Below, piece after piece: positions 44,038 to 53,300 of a stretch of 64,000 nt of DNA; the first letter of the stretch is position 1, and the number at the start of each line of letters is the position of its first letter. The stretch covers positions 9,815-73,814 of the forward strand of contig CAJUKF010000002.1 in NCBI GenBank assembly GCA_910587355.1, read 5' to 3'. The DNA comes from an uncultured Muribaculaceae bacterium (lineage in GTDB: Bacteria; Bacteroidota; Bacteroidia; Bacteroidales; Muribaculaceae). The translations under genes were made by a program, and so were the position numbers. The notes under the pieces were generated by a model. It was not told the origin of the DNA and did not search any database. It was given only the letters and a program-made list of their open reading frames with translations.

Positions 44038-45513
44038 TTACAAATTACGTCTTAATCTCGCTACCGGGAACCCGAGACGCTCCCGGTATTTGGCTACGGT
44101 ACGGCGTGCTATGTCATATCCCCGTGCAACAAGTGCGTCGGCTATGGCCTGGTCGCTCATCGGCGAATGCTTGTCTTCAGCAGCGATAATATTCTGTATA
44201 GCCTTGAGTATTTCGTGCGACGAGACATCGGATTCGGCATCGGGCCGCTCGTTGAAGAAAAGTTTCAGAGGATATACGCCGTGCGAAGTGAGAATATATT
44301 TATCGGCAGTAGCACGCGAAATCACAGAGAGGTCGAGGCCGGTACGCTCCGATATGTCCTTAAGAATCATGGGACGAATATCGGCTTTTTCACCGGTGAT
44401 GAAAAAAGTACGCTGAATATCGACTATCGCCTTTACTATCTTCATCATCGTCTCCGCTCTCATCCGCAGAAGACCGATGAACGCGGCGGCATCGTCATAC
44501 TTACGCTTTTTGAAAGCAAGCGCCTGACGCTGGCGCTGACGCACAGCAGCATTAGCGCTCGGCTTTTCAACAGGCGTCAAATCGGTAAAAGTCTCCTCGA
44601 TGCCAAGCTCAGGGATATTGCCGAGAAGAGTGATTGTGAAAGCGCCCGATTCATGATTGTATTCGAGAGCCACATCGGGATTGACATGACGCACACGGTC
44701 GGAGTTAGCACCGATACTGAGCGCCGAAGCTGGTTTGGGATTGAGGCTTTTGATGAGGTCGAGAGCCTCAGAAAGATTTTCCTCAGAAATCTCAAGCTGA
44801 GCCATAAGGCGCGCATAATGCTTCTTGGAAAGCAAATCGAAATAATTCGCCACTATTTCGCGGGCAGTGCGCTGAGTTACCGAAGCCTTCTTGCTGTCGA
44901 GCTGCAGCAACAGAGCGTCGCGAAGGTCAACTGCACCGATGCCGGGGGGGTCAAGTGTACGGATAAGGCTGAACACACGGTTCATGTCGGCCGGGGTAGG
45001 CTCGAACCCTTCGGCAATTGCTATATCGTCAGCGATAGATGCGAGACTTCGCGTGAGATAACCGCTTTCATCAAAATTACCGATGATATATTCGGCGATA
45101 CGTCGGTCGGAATCCGAAAGCTCATATTCCGAATCGAGCCGCTGCATCACAGCATCGTAAAGCGAATCTCCTTCGTCCGCGGCAATAGACGTAGGGTCGA
45201 AATCCTCATATCCGTCGGCTCGACGTCTGTACTGAACAGCCGAAGCCGGCATATCGTCCTCGGAGGCATAATCGGCCTGCTGAAGCTGTTCCGACGTCTC
45301 GTGAAAATCATTCTCGGGCAGATGTTCGTCGCCTGCCGAGGAGGATACCACTTCAAGAGCCGGATTGTCGTCGAGCCGCGAACGAATCTCCTCTTCCAGT
45401 TCGGCAACAGACATTTCGAGCAGGCGTCCCAATGCCACATACTGCGGATTGAGACGCTGCTGGAGACGCTGTTGCTGCTCCTGAACAAGCCGTTGTTCGT
45501 TCGATGATGCCAA
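44038..45513 (-). CDS. rpoN: RNA polymerase sigma-54 factor
   Basis: 491 residues. Region I is the Gln/Leu-rich N-terminus (QEQQQRLQQRLNPQYVALG) that contacts activators; an acidic region II follows. The core-binding domain contains GYLTRSLASIADD and LDPPGIGAVDLRDALLLQL. The C-terminal RpoN box (ARRTVAKYRERL) recognises the -24 promoter element. It directs transcription that needs AAA+ activators; none is encoded in the window. Starts 17 bases after trpS. Confidence 0.95.
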   Translation of the reverse strand: MASSNEQRLVQEQQQRLQQRLNPQYVALGRLLEMSVAELEEEIRSRLDDNPALEVVSSSAGDEHLPENDFHETSEQLQQADYASEDDMPASAVQYRRRADGYEDFDPTSIAADEGDSLYDAVMQRLDSEYELSDSDRRIAEYIIGNFDESGYLTRSLASIADDIAIAEGFEPTPADMNRVFSLIRTLDPPGIGAVDLRDALLLQLDSKKASVTQRTAREIVANYFDLLSKKHYARLMAQLEISEENLSEALDLIKSLNPKPASALSIGANSDRVRHVNPDVALEYNHESGAFTITLLGNIPELGIEETFTDLTPVEKPSANAAVRQRQRQALAFKKRKYDDAAAFIGLLRMRAETMMKIVKAIVDIQRTFFITGEKADIRPMILKDISERTGLDLSVISRATADKYILTSHGVYPLKLFFNERPDAESDVSSHEILKAIQNIIAAEDKHSPMSDQAIADALVARGYDIARRTVAKYRERLGFPVARLRRNL

Positions 45514-45530
45514 TTTTACGGGCGAACTTG

Positions 45531-46616
45531 TCAGAACTTGCGGATACCCATGATGTAACGGACCTCCGCAAGGGTCTTTGCCGCACGCTCGCGGGCCTTT
45601 TCAGCACCCATGCGCACAACTTTTGCAAGATATTCCTCATCGGCGAGAATGTCGTTGACGCGCTCACGGATAGGTGTTGTAACGGCAAGTATATCTTCGG
45701 CAATCTGCTTTTTGAGGTCGCCGTAGCGGATTGAACAGTCGGCATATGCATCGCGGAACTGCTGTACAACTTCAGGCTTCGAAGTGAGTTCAAGAAGCGA
45801 GAAAAGATTTGCGATAGGCTCCGACATAGGAGAATCGGGCTCTTTTGGCCCCTCATCCGTAACGGCATGCATCACTTTTTTACGGAGTACCTTGGGGTCA
45901 TCTACAAGATAGATGCAATTGCCTTCACTCTTACCCATTTTGCCCGAGCCATCGAGACCGGGAACTTTGATAGGCTGTCCGCCGAAATCGAAGTCGGTAG
46001 GCTCCGGGAACAAATCAACGCCATAGAAAGAATTGAAGCGGCGTGCGAAGCGACGTGTGAGTTCGAGGTGCTGCAGCTGGTCTTTGCCCACAGGGACTTT
46101 CGTGGCTTTCTGAATAAGAATATCCACAGCCATGAGAGTGGGATATGTAAGGAGACCCGCATTTACACGCTTATTGGTCGAAGCACCGATAATTTCCTTT
46201 TCAAAAGCCTCGTCGCTGTCATCAGCAGGCGCGGTAATGCCGAGTGCTTTACGCGCTTTATCTTTGAAAGAAGTGGTACGCATCAGCTCGCCGATACCCA
46301 CATGCATATTAAGAAGGAGGTACATCTCTGCGATTTCCGGCACATCGCTCTGCACGAAAATCGTTGATTTTTCCGGGTCAAGGCCGGCAGCCAGATATTC
46401 AGCAAGAATCTGACGGGCGTTCTTATGCAAATCCTCGGGATTTGGATTTGTTGTGAGCGCATGAAGGTCGGCTATGAAGAAGTTGCAGTCGTAGTCGTTC
46501 TGTACGGCAACGAACTTGCGCAAAGCACCGTAGTAGTTGCCGAGGTGAAGATTGCCAGTGGAACGAATGCCACTGAGAACTATTTCTTTTTTCTGTTCAG
46601 GCATAATAGATGTCAA
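45531..46616 (-). CDS. trpS: Tryptophanyl-tRNA synthetase
   Basis: Class I enzyme charging tRNA-Trp. 361 residues. The HIGH-type signature is in STGNLHLGNYYGAL near residue 20, the GKDQLQHLELTR block is in the middle, and the KMSKS-type signature is KMGKSEGNCIYL. A helical C-terminus ends in YIMGIRKF. A TAnnTTTG box lies 9 bases upstream of the start codon. Confidence 0.96.
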   Translation of the reverse strand: MTSIMPEQKKEIVLSGIRSTGNLHLGNYYGALRKFVAVQNDYDCNFFIADLHALTTNPNPEDLHKNARQILAEYLAAGLDPEKSTIFVQSDVPEIAEMYLLLNMHVGIGELMRTTSFKDKARKALGITAPADDSDEAFEKEIIGASTNKRVNAGLLTYPTLMAVDILIQKATKVPVGKDQLQHLELTRRFARRFNSFYGVDLFPEPTDFDFGGQPIKVPGLDGSGKMGKSEGNCIYLVDDPKVLRKKVMHAVTDEGPKEPDSPMSEPIANLFSLLELTSKPEVVQQFRDAYADCSIRYGDLKKQIAEDILAVTTPIRERVNDILADEEYLAKVVRMGAEKARERAAKTLAEVRYIMGIRKF

Positions 46617-46625
46617 TTAATCTCG

Positions 46626-46633
46626 CAAATTTA
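46626..46633 (-). promoter_or_regulatory. Putative -7 element in front of trpS
   Basis: TAAATTTG on the minus strand fits TAnnTTTG inside the 51-base ligA-trpS gap. The -33 position holds no TTTG. If used, the leader would be only a few bases long. Confidence 0.4.
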
Positions 46634-46667
46634 CGAATTTTTCTCGGTATGCCGTATAAAAAGCCTC

Positions 46668-48677
46668 TCAATCGCCAATCATGCGGAGAAAATCGTCCTC
46701 TCCGATAATGGGAATGCCGAGTTTAGTAGCTTTTTCGAGTTTCGCCGGGCCCATGTTCTCACCGGCGAGCACATAATCGGTCTTCTTGGAAATAGAACCG
46801 ACGTTTTTGCCGCCATGGCGCTCGATGAGGCTCTTGTATTCCTCGCGGCTGTGCTTTGCAAAGACACCGCTGATGACAAACGACTTTCCTCCGAGTACAT
46901 CAGAAAGAGGTTCGCCGGCGGTGGCAGCTTCCACCTCCATTTTAAGGCCGGCGGCACGGAGACGCTCCACCATACGTCTGTTCTGCTCATCGGCGAAGAA
47001 TCCGGCAATAGAAGCGGCTATGCGTGCACCGACATCCTCGATAGCCTCAAGCTGCTCTACGGGCATCGACATAAGAGTGTCGATGTTTTTAGCGGCACGA
47101 GCTACCTTACGGGCCGTAGTCTCGCCGACAAAAGGAATTGAAAGTGCGAAAACAACACGCTCGAACGGCACATCCTTGCTTGCGTCAATACCGGCTATGA
47201 CACGCTCGGCGCTCTTAGCACCGAACCCCTCGATTGTCATGAGCTGCTGAGGCGTGAGGTCGTAGAGGTCGGCCACATTGTGCACGAAACCGTGAGCGAA
47301 GAGCGCGGCAGCAGTCTCCTCCCCTATTCCGTCGATATTCATCATATGGCGCCCGACGAAATGCTCTATGCGTCCGACAATCTGAGGGATACAGCCTTCC
47401 TTGTTCGGGCAAACCCATGCGGCCTCGCCGTCGACACGGACCAGACGGGAACCACAGGCCGGGCAATGGCTTACGAACTGCACTGCCGGCGCGCCGGGAG
47501 TACGCTCCGAGACCTCCACACCGGTGATTTTGGGGATGATTTCGCCGCCTTTCTCGACATAGAGCATGTCACCCTCATGAATATCGAGCTGACGCATTAT
47601 GTCCTCATTGTGCATTGAAGCACGTTTCACGACTGTTCCTGAAAGAAGGACCGGCTCAAGATTGGCAACGGGTGTGATTATGCCCATACGTCCGACATCG
47701 AATGATACGAATCGCAGACGGGTAAGAGCGCGCTCGGCAGCGAACTTGTATGCCACCGCCCAGCGCGGCGACTTGGCCGTAAAACCGAGATTGAGCTGCT
47801 GACGAAGCGAATTGACCTTGAAAACAAGGCCGTCGGTGGCAACGGGAAGATTCTTACGCGCCTTGTCCCAGTAGCTGATATATTCGTCGACCTCCTTTAT
47901 AGAATGGAGACGCGTCATGGCATCGCTCACCTTGAAGCCCCAAGAACGGGCAGCCATCATATTGTCGTAGTGATTGTCGTACGGCAGATTGTCGCCAAGG
48001 AGATAATAGAGGTACGCATCCAGACCGCGACGGGCCACCTCCGCAGGATTGAGAAGTTTCATAGTGCCTGCGGCGGCATTGCGCGGATTTGCGAAGAGGG
48101 ACTCGCCTGCCTCGGCACGCTCGGCGTTGAGACGGTCGAATGCCGCCCACGGCAGCAGCACCTCGCCTCGGATTTCAAAAAAATCGGGCCAGCCCGAGCC
48201 CTGAAGCTGCAAGGGAATGCTCTTTATAGTGCGTATATTGTCGGTGACGACATCGCCGACCTCACCGTCGCCACGGGTGACGGCACGGATTAACTTACCG
48301 TGTTCATAAATGAGCGAGATGCCCGAGCCGTCGAATTTCATTTCGCCGACAACAGTCACCTCCTGCCCCATAAGAGCCTCGTCGACACGCTTAAACCAGG
48401 CATCCACATCGTCGATTGAATAAGTGTTGGCAAGCGAGAGCATGGGATATATATGGCGCACCTGCTCAAACCCCGTCGACAAATCCGAACCGACCCTCTG
48501 TGTAGGCGAATTGGGGTCGTACATCTCGGGATGGGCGGCCTCGAGCGCCTCAAGCTCTTTCATGAGCATGTCGAAATCGGTATCGCTGATTTCGGGCAAG
48601 TTGGCTACATAATAATTATAGTTGTGCCGGTGTAGCTCCCGGCGCAGATATTCTATACGTTCTTTTTCGGAATCCAT
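46668..48677 (-). CDS. ligA: NAD-dependent DNA ligase
   Basis: Seals nicks in duplex DNA using NAD+. 669 residues, the full family length. The N-terminal Ia domain has YLRRELHRHNYNYYV and ISDTDFDMLM, the adenylated Lys is in VGEMKFDGSGISL near residue 117, followed by the OB fold and the four-Cys zinc finger (CPACGSRL, CPNKEGC). HhH repeats and a C-terminal BRCT domain (GGKSFVISGVFAKHSREEYKSLIERHGG in outline) complete it. 23 bases downstream of ruvC. Confidence 0.96.
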   Translation of the reverse strand: MDSEKERIEYLRRELHRHNYNYYVANLPEISDTDFDMLMKELEALEAAHPEMYDPNSPTQRVGSDLSTGFEQVRHIYPMLSLANTYSIDDVDAWFKRVDEALMGQEVTVVGEMKFDGSGISLIYEHGKLIRAVTRGDGEVGDVVTDNIRTIKSIPLQLQGSGWPDFFEIRGEVLLPWAAFDRLNAERAEAGESLFANPRNAAAGTMKLLNPAEVARRGLDAYLYYLLGDNLPYDNHYDNMMAARSWGFKVSDAMTRLHSIKEVDEYISYWDKARKNLPVATDGLVFKVNSLRQQLNLGFTAKSPRWAVAYKFAAERALTRLRFVSFDVGRMGIITPVANLEPVLLSGTVVKRASMHNEDIMRQLDIHEGDMLYVEKGGEIIPKITGVEVSERTPGAPAVQFVSHCPACGSRLVRVDGEAAWVCPNKEGCIPQIVGRIEHFVGRHMMNIDGIGEETAAALFAHGFVHNVADLYDLTPQQLMTIEGFGAKSAERVIAGIDASKDVPFERVVFALSIPFVGETTARKVARAAKNIDTLMSMPVEQLEAIEDVGARIAASIAGFFADEQNRRMVERLRAAGLKMEVEAATAGEPLSDVLGGKSFVISGVFAKHSREEYKSLIERHGGKNVGSISKKTDYVLAGENMGPAKLEKATKLGIPIIGEDDFLRMIGD

Positions 48678-48700
48678 TGTCGGTTATTACAGTTAATACA

Positions 48701-49279
48701 TTACAGACCTTTGACTTTATCGGGATTTCGCGCTATGAAATCCTTCCATGAGGATGCCTTTGGCAACGATGGTTTTCCCGACTCATAGAAGTGGCAGAGC
48801 GCAGCCGCCAGAGCATCGGAAGCATCGAGTTTCGGCAATATATTCTCACGAGGAATGGAAAGAATGCGCACAAGCATTTCGCACACCTGCTCTTTGGAAG
48901 CCGCGCCGTTGCCGGTGATTGACTGCTTGATTTTGCGCGGCTCGTATTCGCTGATTGGCACCTGATGCGAGAGAGCGGCAGCCATGGCCACACCCTGGGC
49001 GCGACCGAGCTTCAGCATTGACTGCACATTCTTGCCGAAAAAGGGAGCCTCAATGGCGACCTCATCGGGACAATACTGCTCCACGAGCATCTTCACACGC
49101 TCGTAAATACGGGCAAGACGCATATAGTGGTCTTCGATTTTCGAAAGCTCAATCAGCCCCATGGCTATCATCCCAGGCTTTTTTCCGTATACGCCAAGTA
49201 TGCCATAGCCCATGACAATCGTGCCCGGGTCGATGCCCAGAATTATGCGGTCGGCTTTTTTTACAGTCTGCTCAATCAT
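48701..49279 (-). CDS. ruvC: Holliday junction resolvase RuvC
   Basis: Endonuclease cutting Holliday junctions with RuvAB. 192 residues. Acidic active-site residues are visible: Asp in ILGIDPGTIVMGYG, Glu in VAIEAPFFGKN, and the last two Asp in LDASDALAAALCH. The ATG at 49279 overlaps the stop of the upstream gene by 8 bases and gives the normal N-terminus; an ATG 11 codons further upstream is less likely. No ruvA or ruvB is nearby. Confidence 0.94.
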   Translation of the reverse strand: MIEQTVKKADRIILGIDPGTIVMGYGILGVYGKKPGMIAMGLIELSKIEDHYMRLARIYERVKMLVEQYCPDEVAIEAPFFGKNVQSMLKLGRAQGVAMAAALSHQVPISEYEPRKIKQSITGNGAASKEQVCEMLVRILSIPRENILPKLDASDALAAALCHFYESGKPSLPKASSWKDFIARNPDKVKGL

Positions 49280-49610
49280 CGGCGCTTTTACTGGAGTCGT
49301 GAACAACATCAAGCACAGTGTCGAACATTGCGATTTTTCCTGCCCATTTACGTTTCATGTAACGTATGAGGAGAGGAAGGACGTGTGCGGCAAAATCATC
49401 GTAGAGTTGCTGCGAAGGCGCCCTGAACTGCAATGCAAAAGTGCGCGAAGGCGCCAGAGGCGGCTGCGCCTCACGGTCGCGCACGGCAGTAAAGAGGATA
49501 TTGTACATACCTGCCTCAGAGGCGCGGGGAATAAACTGACCTATTATATATTCCGTGAAAGCACCGGCAGCCGAGGCATCGATGCTGAATGTGGTGTTCA
49601 AGAGTATCAT
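49272..49610 (-). CDS. DUF4286-like small protein
   Basis: 112 residues. MILLNTTFSIDASAAGAFTEYI, then LLIRYMKRKWAGKIAMFDTVLDVV, match the small family annotated DUF4286 in Bacteroidota, of unknown function. Predicted alternating strands and helices of a ferredoxin-like fold; no signal or membrane segment. It overlaps both neighbours (4 bases with the glycosyltransferase gene, 8 with ruvC). Confidence 0.65.
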   Translation of the reverse strand: MILLNTTFSIDASAAGAFTEYIIGQFIPRASEAGMYNILFTAVRDREAQPPLAPSRTFALQFRAPSQQLYDDFAAHVLPLLIRYMKRKWAGKIAMFDTVLDVVHDSSKSADD

Positions 49611-50359
49611 TTCTTTCTATCTGTCAAATGACGCGCCAGCGCACGGAAAGCGAATCCGAAATGACGCAGCACCGTGGGGAGCGTACCATAATAAAAACAC
49701 ATGATGCGGAAGCGCTCGATGAGGGATGCACGCCGGTTGCGGGTAGTGGCACCTTCGTCAAGATAGTCGGTAAATACCGTATCTATAAGGCCGACGTTAT
49801 GGCGAGAATGCTGAAGACATCCTATGCACCAGTCGTAGTCGGCCGAAAACCGGTACTTAAGGTTGTAAGGCGAAGCAATGCGTCGCAGGGCCACAAACGA
49901 CTGATGACACACCAGCATACCATCGGCAAAACTACGCAAAGTAAGTTTTTCGGGCGCGGAAAGGTGACGCGGACGCAGATATCTGCCCTCATTATCGACA
50001 ATATCGGTCTGTCCGTAGACTATTCCCGGGCGAGAATGCTCTTCAATTGCCTTGGCTATCACAGCGAGAGTGTCGGCCGAATGGAATTTGTCACCGGCAT
50101 TGAGAAATATCAGATAATCGCCGGATGTCTTCGACATGCCTTTGTTCATAGCGTCGTATATGCCGCCATCGCGCTCCGATACCCAGTTGCGGCGAGAATC
50201 AGGATGTGATTTTATGATTGAGAGAGTGCTGTCGGAAGACTTTCCGTCGACAATAAAATGTTCGTAATCGCCGAATGTCTGTTCGTCGACACTCACGATA
50301 GTACGCTCTATTGTACCGGCGGCGTTATAGCATACAGTGATGATTGAAAAGAGAGGCAT
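49607..50359 (-). CDS. Glycosyltransferase family 2 protein
   Basis: 250 residues. The GT-A nucleotide-sugar fold shows in FSIITVCYNAAGTIERTIVSVDEQTF, YEHFIVDGKSSDST, ERDGGIYDAMNKGM, and the DxD-like region FLNAGDKFHSAD. It adds a sugar from a nucleotide donor to a cell-surface glycan or lipid precursor; donor and acceptor are unknown. No membrane helices. It is a lone glycosyltransferase, 4 bases after the large AlbA_2 gene. Confidence 0.85.
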   Translation of the reverse strand: MPLFSIITVCYNAAGTIERTIVSVDEQTFGDYEHFIVDGKSSDSTLSIIKSHPDSRRNWVSERDGGIYDAMNKGMSKTSGDYLIFLNAGDKFHSADTLAVIAKAIEEHSRPGIVYGQTDIVDNEGRYLRPRHLSAPEKLTLRSFADGMLVCHQSFVALRRIASPYNLKYRFSADYDWCIGCLQHSRHNVGLIDTVFTDYLDEGATTRNRRASLIERFRIMCFYYGTLPTVLRHFGFAFRALARHLTDRKK

Positions 50360-50363
50360 AATC

Positions 50364-53300
50364 TCAGTTTACTTGTGGAATACAATCCTTTACGAGCAAT
50401 TGGAGCTTGTAAGCGAGGTCGGAGGAGGTGCTTTTCACACGCATAGTCTCGCCGAACCGTCTTGCCGGGAGTCGGTCGGCCATGCAGTCTTTGAAATGAG
50501 ACAGAGCCGAAGCATCGGCAATTTCAAAGCCGAATGTGCGGTTGATAGGTGATTCGTGCAGCCTGACTGGCTTGCTCATGAGATGATTTGCATCTATCGA
50601 AGATATTTTCACGGCTCTGCGCCAGAGAGTATCGGCACTGTCAGCGCCCATCACAATGAGAGCATCGTCTTTTGAGGCGAGTGATACGAACCGCACCTCA
50701 TAGTCGGCATTGAAGCTGACTGTCTTTGTTGTCTTTACCTTCTGGTAAATTTCTGCCAGTGGAATGCGGAGGGCGCGTTCGTTGTCATAACCGATGACAA
50801 GATAACCGTTTTCAAGTCCATGAGGAATGACAAGGGTCTGGACGCAATCGTCTGCTCCGGGATATATATATAAGTCGGAGGTAGAGAAAAGCAGTTTATT
50901 GTCCTTAAAGAAATAGAGAAATCCGTAAGGCTCGACAAACTCCGGTTCATAACTACGGTAGACATTGGGGCGCCACAGCGATGTGGCAATCACCTGGCTA
51001 TCGGGACGGGGCTCTTCGACGGCAACAGGCTGCGGCAACTCTTCAGTGACGGGTACAGGCGCGGAATCATCATCCATGACGTCGCCGTCGGATTCCATAA
51101 CCGCGTCGTCATCCTCAGCTTCCTCGGCTTTGGCATGCAGGGCAATCTGCTCCCGGAGACGCAACTCCTTGCGTTCTTCCTCAAACTCTCGGATTGATTT
51201 TTCGTCGGAAATCAGTCGGGTGACCTCACCGGTCTGGCGCACCCAGAGTTCATTGTCGATTCTCACCGGTTCGAGGGAGCGCTCAATCTGAATGTCGACA
51301 ACGCCTTTCTGAGCTTCGGGGTCCTGGACGATGTTGATTTTGCGGGCAATGGTATCACCGAAATTGTAAGTGACAAGGTGGTTGATGAAGAGGCAGAGCG
51401 AGGGAACGTCTTTGATTTTGTGCATGTATCTGCCATCGGAAACGGTATGACGCTCATAGTATCGGAAGTCATCGGGCATACCGGCCTCGTAGCCCTCGTT
51501 GTTCACACCGAGATAGAGGTGACCGCCTTCGGCGTTGAGCAGGCCGGCAATTCGGGTGAGAATATTATGCTGCTGACGAGCCGGATTCTCCACCATTTTT
51601 TCACCGGGCTTGACCGGAGGAAATACAAGAGACGTCTTGAATTCGACATATTTCGATTCAGAGCCGTAGTGTTTGCCCGTGCGGATTTCATTGTTGACGT
51701 TGAGCTTTTTCATGATTTCCTGACGTATGCCGTCGGCAATCGTCTTATTCACTTCATTGGGACCGCTCATAAGCATATTGTAGCTGAGTACAAGACGGGC
51801 GATGCTGCCTTCGAGCTCCGAGGCAGGCTCGGCGACGGTGCGGTAAAGCCGCTCGGTGTAATCAGGATTCGAGAGCCACGACACCATTTCGAGACGATAG
51901 AAAATCATGCCGAGAAGAGCGTCTTCGGATGCAGGGCCACGCAGCGGCTCGAGCTTTGCGGGGTCGAGGCGGGCGTTGGTGGCATAATCTTTATGGAGAC
52001 CCAGAAGGCGCGCATGCGTGCGCAGAGTTGAAGCAAGGCTTTCATCGGCTATAATCCTTGCCAGAAGGGCCGCGAAACGCAGATAATCGTAGGCCTGCAT
52101 GAGGTCGGTGGAGGCGATTGCATTGAAACGAAAAATTTCTATGAGTTCACGGACATCATCGGTATTGAGAATTTCGTCAGGGTCTCGGAGGAGTCCGTCG
52201 CTTCCGGCCTCATCAGCGTCTTCCTCTGCATCGGGCAGGGCGATTTCCTGCATGAGACAGTCGAAAGCGGTATTTTTTGTAAAAGACTTGGTATCGTCGA
52301 TGCCGATGATTTCAAAAGCCTTTGTACCGTCGGTAGGAGGAAGGAGACGTACGGTGATGATGTCGCCAACGTGATAGTCGTGCTCCTTCTGCGGGCATGG
52401 GACATAAATGCTGACGCCATCGGAGGTGAAGCCTGTATAACCCACAAATCGCTGTGCGGCGTCGTGCGCCTCATGAGCGATGAGTACGCTGTACTCCTCG
52501 CCGGTCTGATAATAGGCATCGGTATAGGTCTTCACTTCGTTGGCGAGCGAGAAGACATATGTGCCGTCGGGATTGAGACGCTTGACGCGTGCACGGTAAA
52601 CGAGTTTGCGGCCTGTCTCGTCGCGGAATGAGAATTCATTGATTTGACGCAGCGAATATCCTACCACCTCGCTTCGATAAAGAAGGCCAAAGCCTTCGCT
52701 GTAGTCGCTGTCATCAATATGACAATGGAAAACGGGATTTCCGTCGCCGGTGTCGTCGACGCTGTCGACAACGATGAATACCTCGTCGTCCTCCTCGGCG
52801 CGGCGCATGGTGCGGTCGACGGTCAGGACCGGCACCGGCTCGTTGCTGTCGAAGAGCTGATGCTCTATATCGCCCCACCAGAGTTCATGTTCGTCGAGTT
52901 TCTTGATTTTGGATGCGGTAAGCGAGCGTACGCCCTCCACATGCACCTGAGGCCGTAGCCACGGCATCAGATTCTCGGGGATGGCACTCTCGGTGACATC
53001 ATTGCGGCGCGACTGCGACACGACCACCCCTTCGGAGGAGACAGAGATATCAATCATGCCGTTGGTGTAGAGATGGTTAGTGGTGAGGGCCTGCAACTCG
53101 CCGGTGTAGGGCATCACCATTGCCGATGTCATCATCATGTTGGGCTCTTTGAGCTGCTCGAAACGTAGATTGCCATGTACTTTCACGCCCATGAGCGCAA
53201 GAAACGACTTAGAAAGGAGCTGACGGGTATTGTTGGGCCGGAGGAGGGATATATAGCGGTAGTAGAGGGAGGAGTTGCTGTTTATATTGTCGTTCTCGTC

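Noticed and set aside
44167..45507. 446-codon open frame on the + strand opposite rpoN
   Set aside because: It lies wholly antisense to a complete sigma-54 gene and its translation shows no family signature; it is a by-product of codon bias.
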